NCBI GenBank assembly: GCA_029261355.1
Contig: JAJDBM010000024.1
Location: 248,001 to 312,000 of the forward strand
DNA: 64,000 nt
Source: Nitrospirales bacterium
GTDB taxonomy: Bacteria; Nitrospirota; Nitrospiria; Nitrospirales; UBA8639
Direction of reading: 5' to 3'
Positions 1 through 9,086 of the stretch are shown here, one piece after another. Numbering within the stretch: position 1 is the stretch's first letter; each line of letters begins with the position of its first letter. The notes beneath the pieces were generated by a model. The model had not been told where the DNA came from. It searched no databases and was given only the letters and a program-made list of their open reading frames with translations. A program made the translations under genes and the position numbers.

Positions 1-1
1 G

Positions 2-469
2 AAAGCTGCTGAACATGCCATCCGCGTAGGTGCCAATCCAGAAAAAGAACCTTGTGGAGCTCACGCCATTCTACGAACACGCTATTACTGGCTAGAGTAT
101 TTTGGGCGCAGAGAAGCCGCTGAGTCCAAACGGCAGAAAAAACCAGTTCGCATGCCCGAAAGCAAAATTCAGGAAATTTTGCAGATGCCGTATCTCGAAG
201 TGGAAATTCGAATGTGTGGAGAAGAAGAATTCTTTGCTGAAGGCGTGGATGTAGCCCTGCAACAAGGATCCCTTATGGCTCGCCCGGTTGATGTTGGGGC
301 CGCTGAACGTGGCAAGAAAAACCCGGGAGACATTCCCAGCTATCGTTCTCGATTTACTGCACGGTTTGCCTATGCCGACTTTGACCCCCAAGCTGAGAGC
401 ACCTTAGCTGTTTTTTTTCCCGATGGGAAATTATTCAACATCGAAACGGACCTTTCTAAAATACGGTAA
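2..469 (+). CDS. Hypothetical protein, 5' end outside window
   Basis: The reading frame is open from base 2 to the TAA at 469, about 155 codons, with no start needed inside the window, so this is the C-terminal part of a longer protein. The visible part is rich in charged residues (RREAAESKRQKKP near its start) followed by a mixed alpha/beta-looking segment with EVEIRMCGEEEFF and a C-terminal FFPDGKLFNIETDL. I see no signal peptide, membrane segment or catalytic motif and do not recognise the family. It converges on the ABC exporter gene to its right. Only the reading frame is well supported; no function is proposed. Confidence 0.6.
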   Translation, partial: KAAEHAIRVGANPEKEPCGAHAILRTRYYWLEYFGRREAAESKRQKKPVRMPESKIQEILQMPYLEVEIRMCGEEEFFAEGVDVALQQGSLMARPVDVGAAERGKKNPGDIPSYRSRFTARFAYADFDPQAESTLAVFFPDGKLFNIETDLSKIR

Positions 470-533
470 TTGCTTAACGCATCCACCCCATATTTTCGTT
501 TCTTGCGAAAAATGCCTGCTCAGGGTAGTTCCC

Positions 534-2282
534 TCAAGAGTCTACGCCAGACTCACTGTTCCATTCAGCCATTCTCAGTGTATAAAGCTGATGATAGAGA
601 CCTTGACGTTCAAGTAATACAGCATGGTTTCCTTCTTCAACAATACGCCCCTGATGGAGCACAAGAATCCGATCAGCCGTTTGAATCGTCGTGAATCGAT
701 GAGCAATTATTAATGTGGTCCGACCAGCCATTAGATTATTGAGAGCGGACTGCACAAGTGTTTCCGACTGACTATCTAAGGCTGAAGTTGCCTCATCCAT
801 AATGAGAATCCGTGGGTTTTTCAAAAAGGCCCGAGCAATCGTAATGCGTTGTCGTTGCCCTCCAGAAAGGTTAATACCTTTTTCCCCTACCAACGTCTGA
901 TAGCCATCAGGGAACGATAAAATAAACTCATGCGCATTGGCACCTTGACTTGCTGCGTAGACTTCCTCATCACTTGCCCCAGAACTTCCATACCGAATAT
1001 TTTCAAAAATAGTTTCTCCAAATAAGATCGTCTCCTGAGGAACCAAGCCAATTTGATGATATAAACTATCTAGCTGAACGGTACGAAGATCGTAGCCATC
1101 TACAGAAATGACTCCTGATGTCGGATCATAGAATCGATGCAATAGATTCACGATAGTGGACTTCCCTGCCCCAGTAGGGCCAACAAGAGCCACACGTTCG
1201 CCAGCTTGAATGTCAAATGATACAGACGACAGCACCTCCTGCCGCGCATCATAGGCAAATTGCACCTTGTCAAACTTAACTTGCCCTTGAATAGCTGGAA
1301 GGGGCTTCGCATCAGGAGAGTCGTAAATTTCTGGATGCGCATCGAGAATCTCAAACACGCGGGCTGTCGCACCTTGTGTTTCCTTGATTTGCCCAAAAAC
1401 TCGAGCCACCGATCCAAAAGGTCCGATTAATATTCCCGCAAATAGGACAAAGGCAAATAGATCTCCTGGCGACATCGCTCCCTCAATCACTTGCTTCCCC
1501 CCATACCAAAGAACAGCAATGGCCGCCGTAAAGGTCAGCAAGGTAATCACCGGTATGAAAATAGCTAAAATTGCGGTACGTCGTAACGACGTTTCGACAA
1601 GGCGATCCATGACTGAACGAAACCGCTCTTCTTCCCTACCCGTTTGTACAAATGATTTCACGATGCGAATGCCAGACACCACCTCTTCAATGAGTGTAGT
1701 GAGATCAGCCGTATGATCTTGAATCAACGTTGAAAGGGACTTAAGACTCCGGCCAAACAAACGCGCCACAAGGGCCAACAATGGCAGCAGGAGAAGAATC
1801 AGCACACAGAGCTGCCAATTCATCACCACCAAGAATCCCACTCCACCAATCACCGTCACCAGATGTTTGGCTGAATCAATGGGCGCTTCCGTCAAGGTTG
1901 TTTGAATAACGCCCACATCATTCATCAACCGTGACACAACTTCGCCAGTCCGACGCTTAGAGAAAAAGTTGAGTGACAAACGCTGAAAATGCCTGAATAG
2001 ATGAGCGCGAAAATCAGCTACCACTTTAAGCGATACCTGTGCCGTTAAATAGCTATGCACCATGGACAAGAGACTCTGTGCAACCATGAGCGCAAGAAAC
2101 ATCCAGATGGCAGCAGTGAGTTGTGAGAGATCTCGCTGAACGGTGATCAGATCCCATAAATTACCCGCAAACCGTATTAAAATCAGATTCAAGGCGGCAA
2201 CGCCCATCACCAATAATGCAGAGAGGATCATCTGCGAAAGATAGGGCCGAAGGAATGGGTAAAACCTTGAGAAAATAGACAT
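534..2282 (-). CDS. ABC exporter, fused permease-ATPase (MsbA-like)
   Basis: A 582-residue half-transporter with an N-terminal type I exporter membrane domain (about six hydrophobic segments within residues 1-310) and a C-terminal ATPase domain. The ATPase shows Walker A GPTGAGKST, signature LSGGQRQR, Walker B ILIMDEATSALD and a switch His in LIIAHR. Such proteins act as homodimers in the inner membrane and export lipids, drugs or peptides using ATP. Size and architecture fit MsbA/BmrA-like lipid or multidrug exporters, but substrate cannot be read from sequence. It stands alone, with no neighbouring lipid A or peptide gene. Start ATG at 2282 is the natural N-terminus (MSIFSRFYPFLRPY). Confidence 0.92.
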   Translation of the reverse strand: MSIFSRFYPFLRPYLSQMILSALLVMGVAALNLILIRFAGNLWDLITVQRDLSQLTAAIWMFLALMVAQSLLSMVHSYLTAQVSLKVVADFRAHLFRHFQRLSLNFFSKRRTGEVVSRLMNDVGVIQTTLTEAPIDSAKHLVTVIGGVGFLVVMNWQLCVLILLLLPLLALVARLFGRSLKSLSTLIQDHTADLTTLIEEVVSGIRIVKSFVQTGREEERFRSVMDRLVETSLRRTAILAIFIPVITLLTFTAAIAVLWYGGKQVIEGAMSPGDLFAFVLFAGILIGPFGSVARVFGQIKETQGATARVFEILDAHPEIYDSPDAKPLPAIQGQVKFDKVQFAYDARQEVLSSVSFDIQAGERVALVGPTGAGKSTIVNLLHRFYDPTSGVISVDGYDLRTVQLDSLYHQIGLVPQETILFGETIFENIRYGSSGASDEEVYAASQGANAHEFILSFPDGYQTLVGEKGINLSGGQRQRITIARAFLKNPRILIMDEATSALDSQSETLVQSALNNLMAGRTTLIIAHRFTTIQTADRILVLHQGRIVEEGNHAVLLERQGLYHQLYTLRMAEWNSESGVDS

Positions 2283-2480
2283 AGATAATTTCCAAACTTA
2301 AGAAAAAATACCTGAGTCGTAGGCAGGGGAATTAAAGATAATGTTGAATGAAGCTGAATTCGCGTAGAGAGATTATGGAGGGAACGCCCAGGAAGTCCTA
2401 AAACTCGACAATCTTATGACCGCTTCTTCACTTGCGTTCAGTACATACTTCAGCACCAGATACGGTACTTGCAAGTATCC

Positions 2481-2702
2481 CTAATCCAATTGAGTGACAG
2501 ACTCAATCATGTTTTTATTTAACGCAACAAAATCTGATTGTTCAGTATCGTTGACAACCACATCTGTTAAATTAATAAACAAGACGGACTCGTCATTCAA
2601 TACGTCAGAAATCCTATTCCGCATAGGAGGCACAAGCAAACTCCCAACATAGGTGTTGAGAGAAGAGCGGATTCGGATTCTTGCTTTTTTGCCCTGAGAC
2701 AT
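2481..2702 (-). CDS. Small conserved-looking hypothetical protein
   Basis: A 73-residue protein starting MSQGKKARIRIRSS, with a basic N-terminus and a central segment FINLTDVVVND typical of a small beta-rich fold. The ATG at 2702 is preceded by GGGAG at a suitable distance, which supports the start. It lies 32 bases downstream of the bS22/COX24-like mini-gene on the same strand, so the two may be co-transcribed. I do not recognise the family with certainty; there is no signal peptide or membrane segment. Function unknown. Confidence 0.65.
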   Translation of the reverse strand: MSQGKKARIRIRSSLNTYVGSLLVPPMRNRISDVLNDESVLFINLTDVVVNDTEQSDFVALNKNMIESVTQLD

Positions 2703-2734
2703 TGACTCCCATGGCTCAGAATATTGAATTGTAA

Positions 2735-2827
2735 TTATCGACGACGTGCGAATTTCATTCGACGACGGAGCTTCTTATGCTTATGCTTTCGCATTTTTTT
2801 TCTCCGCTTTTTCACCACACTTGCCAT
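2735..2827 (-). CDS. bS22/COX24 (AURKAIP1 C-terminal)-like mini ribosomal protein
   Basis: A 30-codon frame, too short for ordinary ORF calling, encodes an extremely basic peptide: MASVVKKRRKKMRKHKHKK, then LRRRMKFARRR. The xSVVKKRRKKMxKHKHxKL pattern matches the AURKAIP1/COX24 family, whose mycobacterial member (about 33 residues, GSVIKKRRKRMxKKKHRKLL) is small-subunit protein bS22 located near the decoding centre of the 30S subunit. An AAGGA ribosome-binding site sits 8 bases upstream of the ATG. The downstream 73-residue gene is in line with it. Length, charge and motif agree with the family; the ribosomal role is inferred from that family. Confidence 0.85.
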   Translation of the reverse strand: MASVVKKRRKKMRKHKHKKLRRRMKFARRR

Positions 2828-3028
2828 ATGTCGTTTCCTTACACCCGTACTTGTATGACGAATACCAAATTCTATCAGATGTTCCGCTTACATCAACGAT
2901 TCGGTTGCCCTCGTTGGCAACATCGGGATTGTAAGTATCACAGGATTGTAAAAGGTGTCAAGAAATCGAATGATTTCCTCATGAAAATGCTGATTCAATT
3001 CGGGGAGTATTTTGCCCAATTACTCTAC

Positions 3029-3059
3029 TTGACCTTTTCTCACAATGACTCGTTATAAT
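3029..3059 (+). promoter_or_regulatory. Candidate sigma70 promoter directly abutting a GTG start
   Basis: TTGACC at 3029-3034 and a perfect TATAAT at 3054-3059 are separated by 19 bases, slightly long. The GTG start of the lipoprotein is at 3065, so initiation 6-8 bases after the -10 box would give a leaderless or nearly leaderless mRNA. No Shine-Dalgarno sequence is visible before that GTG. Confidence 0.45.
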
Positions 3060-3064
3060 GAGCT

Positions 3065-3547
3065 GTGCAACGACGACCTATCATTATTTGGCTAGGATTG
3101 ACTCTCATAGTCCTCGTCCAGACAGGATTTTTGACTGGCTGTTCATCAACTCCACCCCGATATCCAGAAAGTCATGCTCGCTTTGAACGAATCGTCACAG
3201 CGGTTCAGACCTTACAACAGGCCTATGTTGGGCATGATCCAGTGGCGACCAACGATCTCTTACTGCCCCTTGATACCTTACTTATTTGGGAGCAAGGGAT
3301 CCTGAATGATTTTCAGACTTATCCCGATATTGCCTTAGACTTGCTGATTGATCGCATTACCATAGATGGAGACCTCATTTCAGTTCAGGTCTCTTGGCAA
3401 GGTGAATGGAAAAAGAATCCTGAACAGCAGGGGATTAAGGCCCGAGGTCAAGGAACACTCTTTTGGAGCGGAACTCACGTCATTCTCCTCACAGGTGTGG
3501 AAGGTGACCTCCCCTTTGGCATGGCAGACCGTCAATCCATGTCCTAA
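3065..3547 (+). CDS. Putative lipoprotein
   Basis: A 160-residue protein with a short basic N-terminus (MQRRP), a hydrophobic stretch and a lipobox ending LTGC at about residues 23-26, so it should be lipid-anchored after signal peptidase II cleavage. The mature part is about 135 residues, with a helix (FERIVTAVQTLQQAYVGHD) followed by alternating beta-like segments (ITIDGDLISVQVSWQGEW). This layout resembles small NTF2-like domains but I cannot assign the family. The start is GTG with no clear ribosome-binding site; it sits 5 bases after a TATAAT box. A later TTG at 3098 would remove the basic signal-peptide head and is less likely. nadB follows after 63 bases. Confidence 0.75.
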   Translation: MQRRPIIIWLGLTLIVLVQTGFLTGCSSTPPRYPESHARFERIVTAVQTLQQAYVGHDPVATNDLLLPLDTLLIWEQGILNDFQTYPDIALDLLIDRITIDGDLISVQVSWQGEWKKNPEQQGIKARGQGTLFWSGTHVILLTGVEGDLPFGMADRQSMS

Positions 3548-3610
3548 TGTGGCACCATAAGTATTACCTCCCACATTTACCCATATAACCATCTTCCTCA
3601 TAAACAACCA

Positions 3611-5239
3611 TTGCCTCGCACAAACACTAAAAAAATCTCACAAATCATTGAGACAGACTTTCTTGTCATTGGCAGCGGAGTGGCTGGGTTGCGAGCTGCG
3701 CTAGAACTCTCCAGTCATGGCCGTGTACTCATGGTTGCGAAAGGCGGCCCCCAAGAAAACAGTACGTTTTTTGCTCAAGGTGGCGTGGCAGTCGCCCTTA
3801 GTGAGGAAGATCACGTCGATCTCCATTTCACTGATACAATCAAAGCCGGCCATCAACTCTGCCGTAAACCTGCGACCAAAGCCCTTGTCCAAGAAGGCCC
3901 TGCGCGAATTGAAGAATTACTTTCCTGGGGTGCAAAATTCGATAAGATTAAAGGGAAACTAGCCTTTGCCCACGAAGGCGCGCATAGTCGACGAAGAATT
4001 TTACGTGCTGGGGGTGATGCCATTGGCAGTGAAATGGTTAGAGTACTTACAGCTTGTGCCCGCCAACAATCCACGATTACCTGGATTGGCAACCAATTCA
4101 GCATTGATCTTCTCGTCCTTGATGGCCAATGCTGTGGAGCCATTGTCCTCGAAGAACTGACAGGGAAATTAAAGTTGATTCTGGCCTCCGCTACGGTCCT
4201 CTCAACGGGCGGAGCTGGACAAGTCTATGCCCGCACAACCAATCCTGGAAGTGCCACAGGTGATGGCATGGCCATGGCCTTACGGGCCGGAGCCGTACTC
4301 GAAGATATGGAATTCGTACAATTCCATCCAACAGCGCTGTACTTACCTTCAAGTCCGCCTTTTTTACTTTCCGAAGCTATGAGAGGGGAAGGTGGACGCC
4401 TACGCAACAATAAGCGAGAGTTCTTCATGAAGCGATATCATAAAGATCGAGAACTCGCCTCCCGCGATGTCGTTGCTCGTGCCATTTGGTCTGAAATGGA
4501 AGCAACGAAAGCCCGCCACGTTTACCTTGATGTCACTCATTTAAGTGCGAGCTTTATCAAAAAACGTTTCCCGACTATTTACTCCACCTGCCTAAGGTAT
4601 GACATTGACATTACGGAAGAATGGATACCTGTTTCTCCAAGTGCTCATTATTGGATGGGAGGAGTACATACTGACATCCATGGGGCTACCACCCTGCCAG
4701 GGCTCTTTGCCGCTGGAGAAGTAGCCTGTAGTGGCGTACATGGGGCTAACCGATTGGCAAGCAACTCCCTGCTTGAGGGACTTGTGTTTGGACTACGCTC
4801 CGCTCAATCAGCTGTAGATTTTTCCTCAGATCACACGATCCCATCCCTTTCACTTCGAGAAATTGGAAACTGGCCCAAGTCACCAACAAAACCTGTTCGA
4901 GATACAGAGAAACTTCGCAACTCTCTTCGTCGGTTGATGTGGACTAAAATAGGACTGGTTCGGAATGGGGATGTACTCTCAAAGGCGGTTAATCAATTAA
5001 CTCGCTGGGAAAAGATGTTGGGCCAGACTTCTCTCACCCGTACGAATATGGAAACACGCAATTTGATTGAAGTTGCTCGATGTACCGCCGAAGCCGCCCT
5101 CTGGAGAGAAAACACAATCGGAGCGCATTTCCGAAAAGATTTCCCCAACGCCAAAGGGCTCAACTGGAAAACCCACAGCCAATCTCATCGTCCGCTCAAA
5201 ACAACCGATTTCCCCCTGACAATAAAAAGAGCCAAGTAA
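3611..5239 (+). CDS. nadB: L-aspartate oxidase
   Basis: A 542-residue flavoprotein that oxidises L-aspartate to iminoaspartate, the first step of de novo NAD synthesis, with oxygen or fumarate as acceptor. It shows the FAD dinucleotide fold VIGSGVAGLRAA near residue 18, the succinate dehydrogenase-type flavoprotein motifs ENSTFFAQGGVAVAL, EGAHSRRRIL and RGEGGRLRNN, and the C-terminal FAAGEVACSGVHGANRLASN. Length is normal for NadB (about 530-540). The quinolinate synthase and nadC partners are not nearby. The assigned start is TTG; no strong ribosome-binding site is visible, so the exact N-terminus is uncertain, but little can precede the FAD motif. Confidence 0.95.
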   Translation: MPRTNTKKISQIIETDFLVIGSGVAGLRAALELSSHGRVLMVAKGGPQENSTFFAQGGVAVALSEEDHVDLHFTDTIKAGHQLCRKPATKALVQEGPARIEELLSWGAKFDKIKGKLAFAHEGAHSRRRILRAGGDAIGSEMVRVLTACARQQSTITWIGNQFSIDLLVLDGQCCGAIVLEELTGKLKLILASATVLSTGGAGQVYARTTNPGSATGDGMAMALRAGAVLEDMEFVQFHPTALYLPSSPPFLLSEAMRGEGGRLRNNKREFFMKRYHKDRELASRDVVARAIWSEMEATKARHVYLDVTHLSASFIKKRFPTIYSTCLRYDIDITEEWIPVSPSAHYWMGGVHTDIHGATTLPGLFAAGEVACSGVHGANRLASNSLLEGLVFGLRSAQSAVDFSSDHTIPSLSLREIGNWPKSPTKPVRDTEKLRNSLRRLMWTKIGLVRNGDVLSKAVNQLTRWEKMLGQTSLTRTNMETRNLIEVARCTAEAALWRENTIGAHFRKDFPNAKGLNWKTHSQSHRPLKTTDFPLTIKRAK

Positions 5240-5278
5240 ACCACCCTGCTGGACCATCAACGCGCAATCCTCCGTCCC

Positions 5279-6148
5279 TCACAGAGGTCCGTCCAAAAAA
5301 CGATGCCTGTTGGATTGAAATAACTGTTGAACTTTGGTCGTCACAACACCAGGACATATTTCACCAATATGCTTTGCTCCAATTTTTGATACTGGCATCA
5401 CCTCTAATCCAGTATTGGTAATGAAACATTCTTCAGCAACTAACACCTGATCAAGCGTAAATGCGCTTTCCACAACAGTCATACCTGCCTCCCCGGCGAG
5501 CATAATCACAATATCTCGTGTCACGCCTTGCAGAATGCCACAGTTAACTGCGGGAGTGCAGAGTTGCTCCTGATGAAGAAAGAACACATTGCTTGTGGTG
5601 CATTCGGTCAAAAAACCGTCGATGTTGAGCATCAAGGTATCAAAGGAACCAGCACGAATCGATTCATGTTTCGCGAGAATATTATTCAGAAAACTGAGTG
5701 ATTTAATTTGTGGAGACTGAGCGACAAGAGGATTTCGCCGAACCGTTCCAACGGTCAAATGTACACCGGTCTCTCGAAGTTCCGGTGAATACGGTCTCCA
5801 TGGTTTCGCCATGATCACCACCGTCGGACGAGGACAGAGAAAAGGATCAAGGCCAAGCTCTCCCTCGCCTCGAGAAATCGTGACACGAACCGATGCATCT
5901 GTAAGCTCATTGCGACGCAGAATTTCTTTCAGTAATTCATGCCAACGAGTTTTGGGGAAAGGCGAAGAAAGGCCAATCAGATCGCAAGAATCATGGAGGC
6001 GTGATAGATGGTGTTCGACCTGAAACAAGCGCCCGCCGTAGGCACGAAGAGTTTCAAATACTCCATCTCCATAGAGAAATCCATGATCAAAGACGGAAAT
6101 CTTTGCTTCGTCACGAGCCACAAACTTATCGTTAAGGAAAATTTCCAC
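5279..6148 (-). CDS. pabC: Class IV PLP aminotransferase, probably aminodeoxychorismate lyase
   Basis: A 289-residue fold-type IV PLP enzyme. The N-terminal FDHGFLYGDGVFETLRAY is typical of the family and ECTTSNVFFL near residue 190 is the conserved cofactor-binding segment. Members are aminodeoxychorismate lyase (PabC), branched-chain aminotransferase (IlvE) and D-amino acid aminotransferase. A pabB-type gene lies two genes upstream on the same strand, which favours PabC, making p-aminobenzoate for folate. The start appears to be GTG. It converges with nadB, with 39 bases between their stop codons. IlvE-type activity cannot be excluded from sequence. Confidence 0.8.
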   Translation of the reverse strand: MEIFLNDKFVARDEAKISVFDHGFLYGDGVFETLRAYGGRLFQVEHHLSRLHDSCDLIGLSSPFPKTRWHELLKEILRRNELTDASVRVTISRGEGELGLDPFLCPRPTVVIMAKPWRPYSPELRETGVHLTVGTVRRNPLVAQSPQIKSLSFLNNILAKHESIRAGSFDTLMLNIDGFLTECTTSNVFFLHQEQLCTPAVNCGILQGVTRDIVIMLAGEAGMTVVESAFTLDQVLVAEECFITNTGLEVMPVSKIGAKHIGEICPGVVTTKVQQLFQSNRHRFLDGPL

Positions 6149-6326
6149 TCAAAAACCTATAATAAACTCGGCTATAAAAGTAACAAATTTTCAGTTAAAA
6201 GTTGACTTTCACCTACCCTGCTTGAGGACGCCGAAATCAACACTTCAAGACAGGCTAACACTTCAACATTGGAATAGTTCAGAAAGTTCTCAACTCAATA
6301 AAGGATCGCACACAAGAAGAGAACAC

Positions 6327-6899
6327 TTACTTCAATTGCATTTTGTGGAATTGCACTTGTGCTCTCTCGAGACATGAACATAGCCCAATATCAGATGGGT
6401 AAAGTTGAAGCGCGGTCACAATACACTTCAAAGATTCCTTTGTCCTTTCTAGCTCTAACAACGTATCAGCCTTTCCCGTAATGGCATGAAGAAAGTCTTC
6501 GCCTTTTACATCGAACGTAAATTTTCCTGTATGGCCTTTTTTAGTATTGATTAGTTTCAACGCCCTGTTGTAGTAGAACAGAGCCTTTGGAAATTCTCGA
6601 AGGTCTTGATACACGTCAGCTAAATCAGTGGTAGCGCCTAGATGATTTGGGGTGAAGCGAAGAATCTGTCGATAGACAGTTGCAGCATCGTTAGATTTCC
6701 CCAAAACCTCTAATAAACCAGCTTTGAGGTGCAAGAGATCTGTATCAATGCCATCTAATTGCTGCATGGCTTGATCTATGGTTTTGATCCCTTTTTTTCT
6801 CCCCGCGGCATGAAAGAGGTCAAAACTTTGCACCTCTTTTATGACATTAGCAATTTCCTGGCCTCGAGCATTTGACTTTTTGCGCTTACGTTCTTTCAA
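6327..6899 (-). CDS. TPR-repeat protein
   Basis: A 190-residue cytoplasmic protein with a Lys/Arg-rich head (MKERKRKKSNARGQE) followed by tetratricopeptide-like helices, clearest in AATVYRQILRFTPNHLGATT and FPKALFYYNRALKL, which match the TPR pattern of small and large hydrophobic residues. TPR units usually mediate protein-protein contacts. The start is TTG, supported by a strong GAGGAGGGG ribosome-binding site. It lies between the pabB-type and pabC genes on the same strand, with about 90 bases on one side and 180 on the other. A role in folate metabolism is not implied. Confidence 0.75.
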   Translation of the reverse strand: MKERKRKKSNARGQEIANVIKEVQSFDLFHAAGRKKGIKTIDQAMQQLDGIDTDLLHLKAGLLEVLGKSNDAATVYRQILRFTPNHLGATTDLADVYQDLREFPKALFYYNRALKLINTKKGHTGKFTFDVKGEDFLHAITGKADTLLELERTKESLKCIVTALQLYPSDIGLCSCLERAQVQFHKMQLK

Positions 6900-6989
6900 C
6901 TGCCCCTCCTCAAGAAAATCATCATTTTGTATTCAGAGTTGGATTCTCTTCATAACTTATTAAGTCATCGGCAATTATTTGTAAAATTT

Positions 6990-8492
6990 CTATCTAAACG
7001 CCTGCAAAAAAGCTTTCGCCTTGTGCACGGTTTCCTCATATTCCTGACTCGGATGTGAGTCCGCAACAATTCCTGCTCCTACTTGCAAATAGCCCTGTCC
7101 TGGGGTGAGCAAAAGCGTTCGAATCAGAATATTCATATCCATATCCCCGGTCCAACTCATATAACCTAGCGACCCGGTATACACACCACGACGAACCGGC
7201 TCCAACTGCTCGATGATTTCCATACAGTGAACCTTCGGTACACCAGTGATCGTCCCGCCAGGGAACGAGGCACGGAGAACATCACATGCAGTTAGGCCAT
7301 CACGGATACGCCCAGAAATATTTGATACGAGGTGAGAGACATGCGAGTAACGTTCAACAGTCATAAACTGCTCCGCGAACACCGTGCCATACTGACAGAC
7401 TCGCCCTAAATCGTTTCGTGCAAGATCAACAAGCATGAGGTGTTCGGCACGTTCCTTGGGACTAGCGAGTAATTCCTCAATGAGTCGACGGTCTTCACTC
7501 ATGGTGGAGCCTCGTGGACAGGTTCCAGCAATTGGGCGAATTTCAGCCTGTTGCCCATCCAATCGAACTAATCGCTCAGGTGAGTTCGAGACGATCGTAC
7601 AATTCTCTAATAACATCAACGCTGAAAATGGTGATGGATTCACGCCCCGAACTTGCTGATACCAATGTGCTCCTTGTACCGAATGATCAGCGGGTAACTC
7701 AAGGATGTTCTCGACACGAAATCTGTGGGAGATATTGGCCTGATAAATATCGCCTGCAGCTATTAAGTCCTGACAGAGCTGCACGCGTTCACTGTAGTCT
7801 TTCCGAGACTGTTGAGACTGCATCTGGGGCATCGATACATGGGGATATCGGAATTCTCTAAAAAACTGATTATCTTGTGGTGTAAGTTTTGCTTGCCAGG
7901 CAAGCAGTCGCTCTTTTCCCTCTCGAGCGAGCTGATCGCGGGATTCACTCGCCCACCTCTTAGGGTCCGGCGCAAAAACAAGATGCAGCAATTGGGCCTT
8001 ATGATCAATTGCTGCGAAAATTTCCACGAACATAAAATACATGTCCGGCACATCAAGGTCAGAAACCGCCAACTCAGGAAGCTGCTCAAACTGACGAACC
8101 ATGTCATAACTGAAGAATCCAACAGCCCCGCCAAGAAACGGAGGTAAATTTGGAATTCTTTCGTACCCCTCTTTTGACAGTAAATCTGAAAATATGGAAA
8201 ACGTATCACCTAGACCCTGAACCGTCTGATCGCCAGTCTTTATCGCATACTCAGAGCCTCTGGCTGAAAATGTCTGATAGGGATCACACCCAATAAATGA
8301 ATAATGCGCTAACTGAGAATTGCTCCCGCCACTTTCTAATAAAAAAGAGGAAGGCACACAGCCTGTCAGCCGGACATACAGCTCAAAAGGATCGTTAGTT
8401 GCCAATGGACAGGAAAGGCTGAGCGGAGCTGGAGTGGTGGCACAGAGAAAATTCTGGGTAGACCAGGAGCACGACGAAGATATGTCGCCCAT
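6990..8492 (-). CDS. pabB: Chorismate-utilising synthase, PabB/TrpE component I
   Basis: A 500-residue chorismate-binding enzyme. The C-terminal catalytic domain shows SPERLVRL, RPIAGTCPRG, DLARNDLGRVC, SFPGGTITGVPK and GAGIVADSHPSQEYEE. It converts chorismate plus ammonia, delivered by a glutaminase partner, to aminodeoxychorismate (PabB) or anthranilate (TrpE). FPGGTITG and linkage to pabC favour PabB. However, the position of the catalytic Lys of E. coli PabB (PIKGT) is Ala here (PIAGT), as in TrpE, and the N-terminal FLLES/YSFIG segment also resembles TrpE. No glutaminase (pabA/trpG) gene is adjacent. The upstream exported-protein gene ends only 3 bases before this start. Confidence 0.85.
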   Translation of the reverse strand: MGDISSSCSWSTQNFLCATTPAPLSLSCPLATNDPFELYVRLTGCVPSSFLLESGGSNSQLAHYSFIGCDPYQTFSARGSEYAIKTGDQTVQGLGDTFSIFSDLLSKEGYERIPNLPPFLGGAVGFFSYDMVRQFEQLPELAVSDLDVPDMYFMFVEIFAAIDHKAQLLHLVFAPDPKRWASESRDQLAREGKERLLAWQAKLTPQDNQFFREFRYPHVSMPQMQSQQSRKDYSERVQLCQDLIAAGDIYQANISHRFRVENILELPADHSVQGAHWYQQVRGVNPSPFSALMLLENCTIVSNSPERLVRLDGQQAEIRPIAGTCPRGSTMSEDRRLIEELLASPKERAEHLMLVDLARNDLGRVCQYGTVFAEQFMTVERYSHVSHLVSNISGRIRDGLTACDVLRASFPGGTITGVPKVHCMEIIEQLEPVRRGVYTGSLGYMSWTGDMDMNILIRTLLLTPGQGYLQVGAGIVADSHPSQEYEETVHKAKAFLQAFR

Positions 8493-8495
8493 GGA

Positions 8496-9086
8496 TTACT
8501 CTTGAGGCGTAGAGGAAGACTCAAGAGCTTGAGTCGCCTCATCAGTGGTGAGTAGCCCTTTATTCACGAGGGTATCAAGAAGCCCTTGGACTGATTTTTC
8601 CGATTCACGTCGCAACCCTCTAACTTCTAGAGAAGGAGGATAGAACCGTAAATAATCTGGATTCTCTAGCTCGACAATGACTGGCTCACTCTCAGAAAAT
8701 GGCGCTAAATCTTTGTTGTCACTTACCGGAATGTGAAAGTACGGACGCCCATCGGCCATAAGCCCATCTGCACCGCCAATATCGACACGAGCAGATATGT
8801 CCGCTCCAGTAATTTCAATAACTTTATCGACGATAAGAATAAGCGATTCTGCAACAATGGGATCATTGGTCTTATTCTTGACTCGAATGACGTATTCAAT
8901 ATGACTAACAGAGGTCAAGCGATTATTGGCAAAGGGATCATGCTCCTTGTACGAAATCACCGGAACGACTCCTCCAGTCAAATTAGGCAGGGCATCAACC
9001 GCCTCTTCTGCCACCACCGTCACATTCCAGAGGATCAAGATTCCTAGAGCCAAAATCAGGCCACCCTTTTTTGCCTTGAGCATCAT
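8496..9086 (-). CDS. Exported protein of unknown function
   Basis: A 196-residue protein with a clear Sec signal peptide: basic start MMLKAKKGG, hydrophobic core and a likely cleavage after TVVAE near residue 27. The mature part is soluble and acidic, with beta-like segments (IEYVIRVKNKTNDPIVAESL) and a C-terminal helical piece, LLDTLVNKGLLTTDEATQAL, that looks like a short SHOCT-type helical hairpin. Its stop lies 3 bases before the pabB start, so the two are probably co-transcribed, though this need not reflect a shared pathway. It is divergent from the F0 ATP synthase cluster. Confidence 0.75.
   Translation of the reverse strand: MMLKAKKGGLILALGILILWNVTVVAEEAVDALPNLTGGVVPVISYKEHDPFANNRLTSVSHIEYVIRVKNKTNDPIVAESLILIVDKVIEITGADISARVDIGGADGLMADGRPYFHIPVSDNKDLAPFSESEPVIVELENPDYLRFYPPSLEVRGLRRESEKSVQGLLDTLVNKGLLTTDEATQALESSSTPQE

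Noticed and set aside
2777-3058. Plus-strand frames over 2746-3058
   Set aside because: They overlap the antisense of the well-supported 30-residue bS22-like gene, and their translations are low-complexity without a ribosome-binding site.
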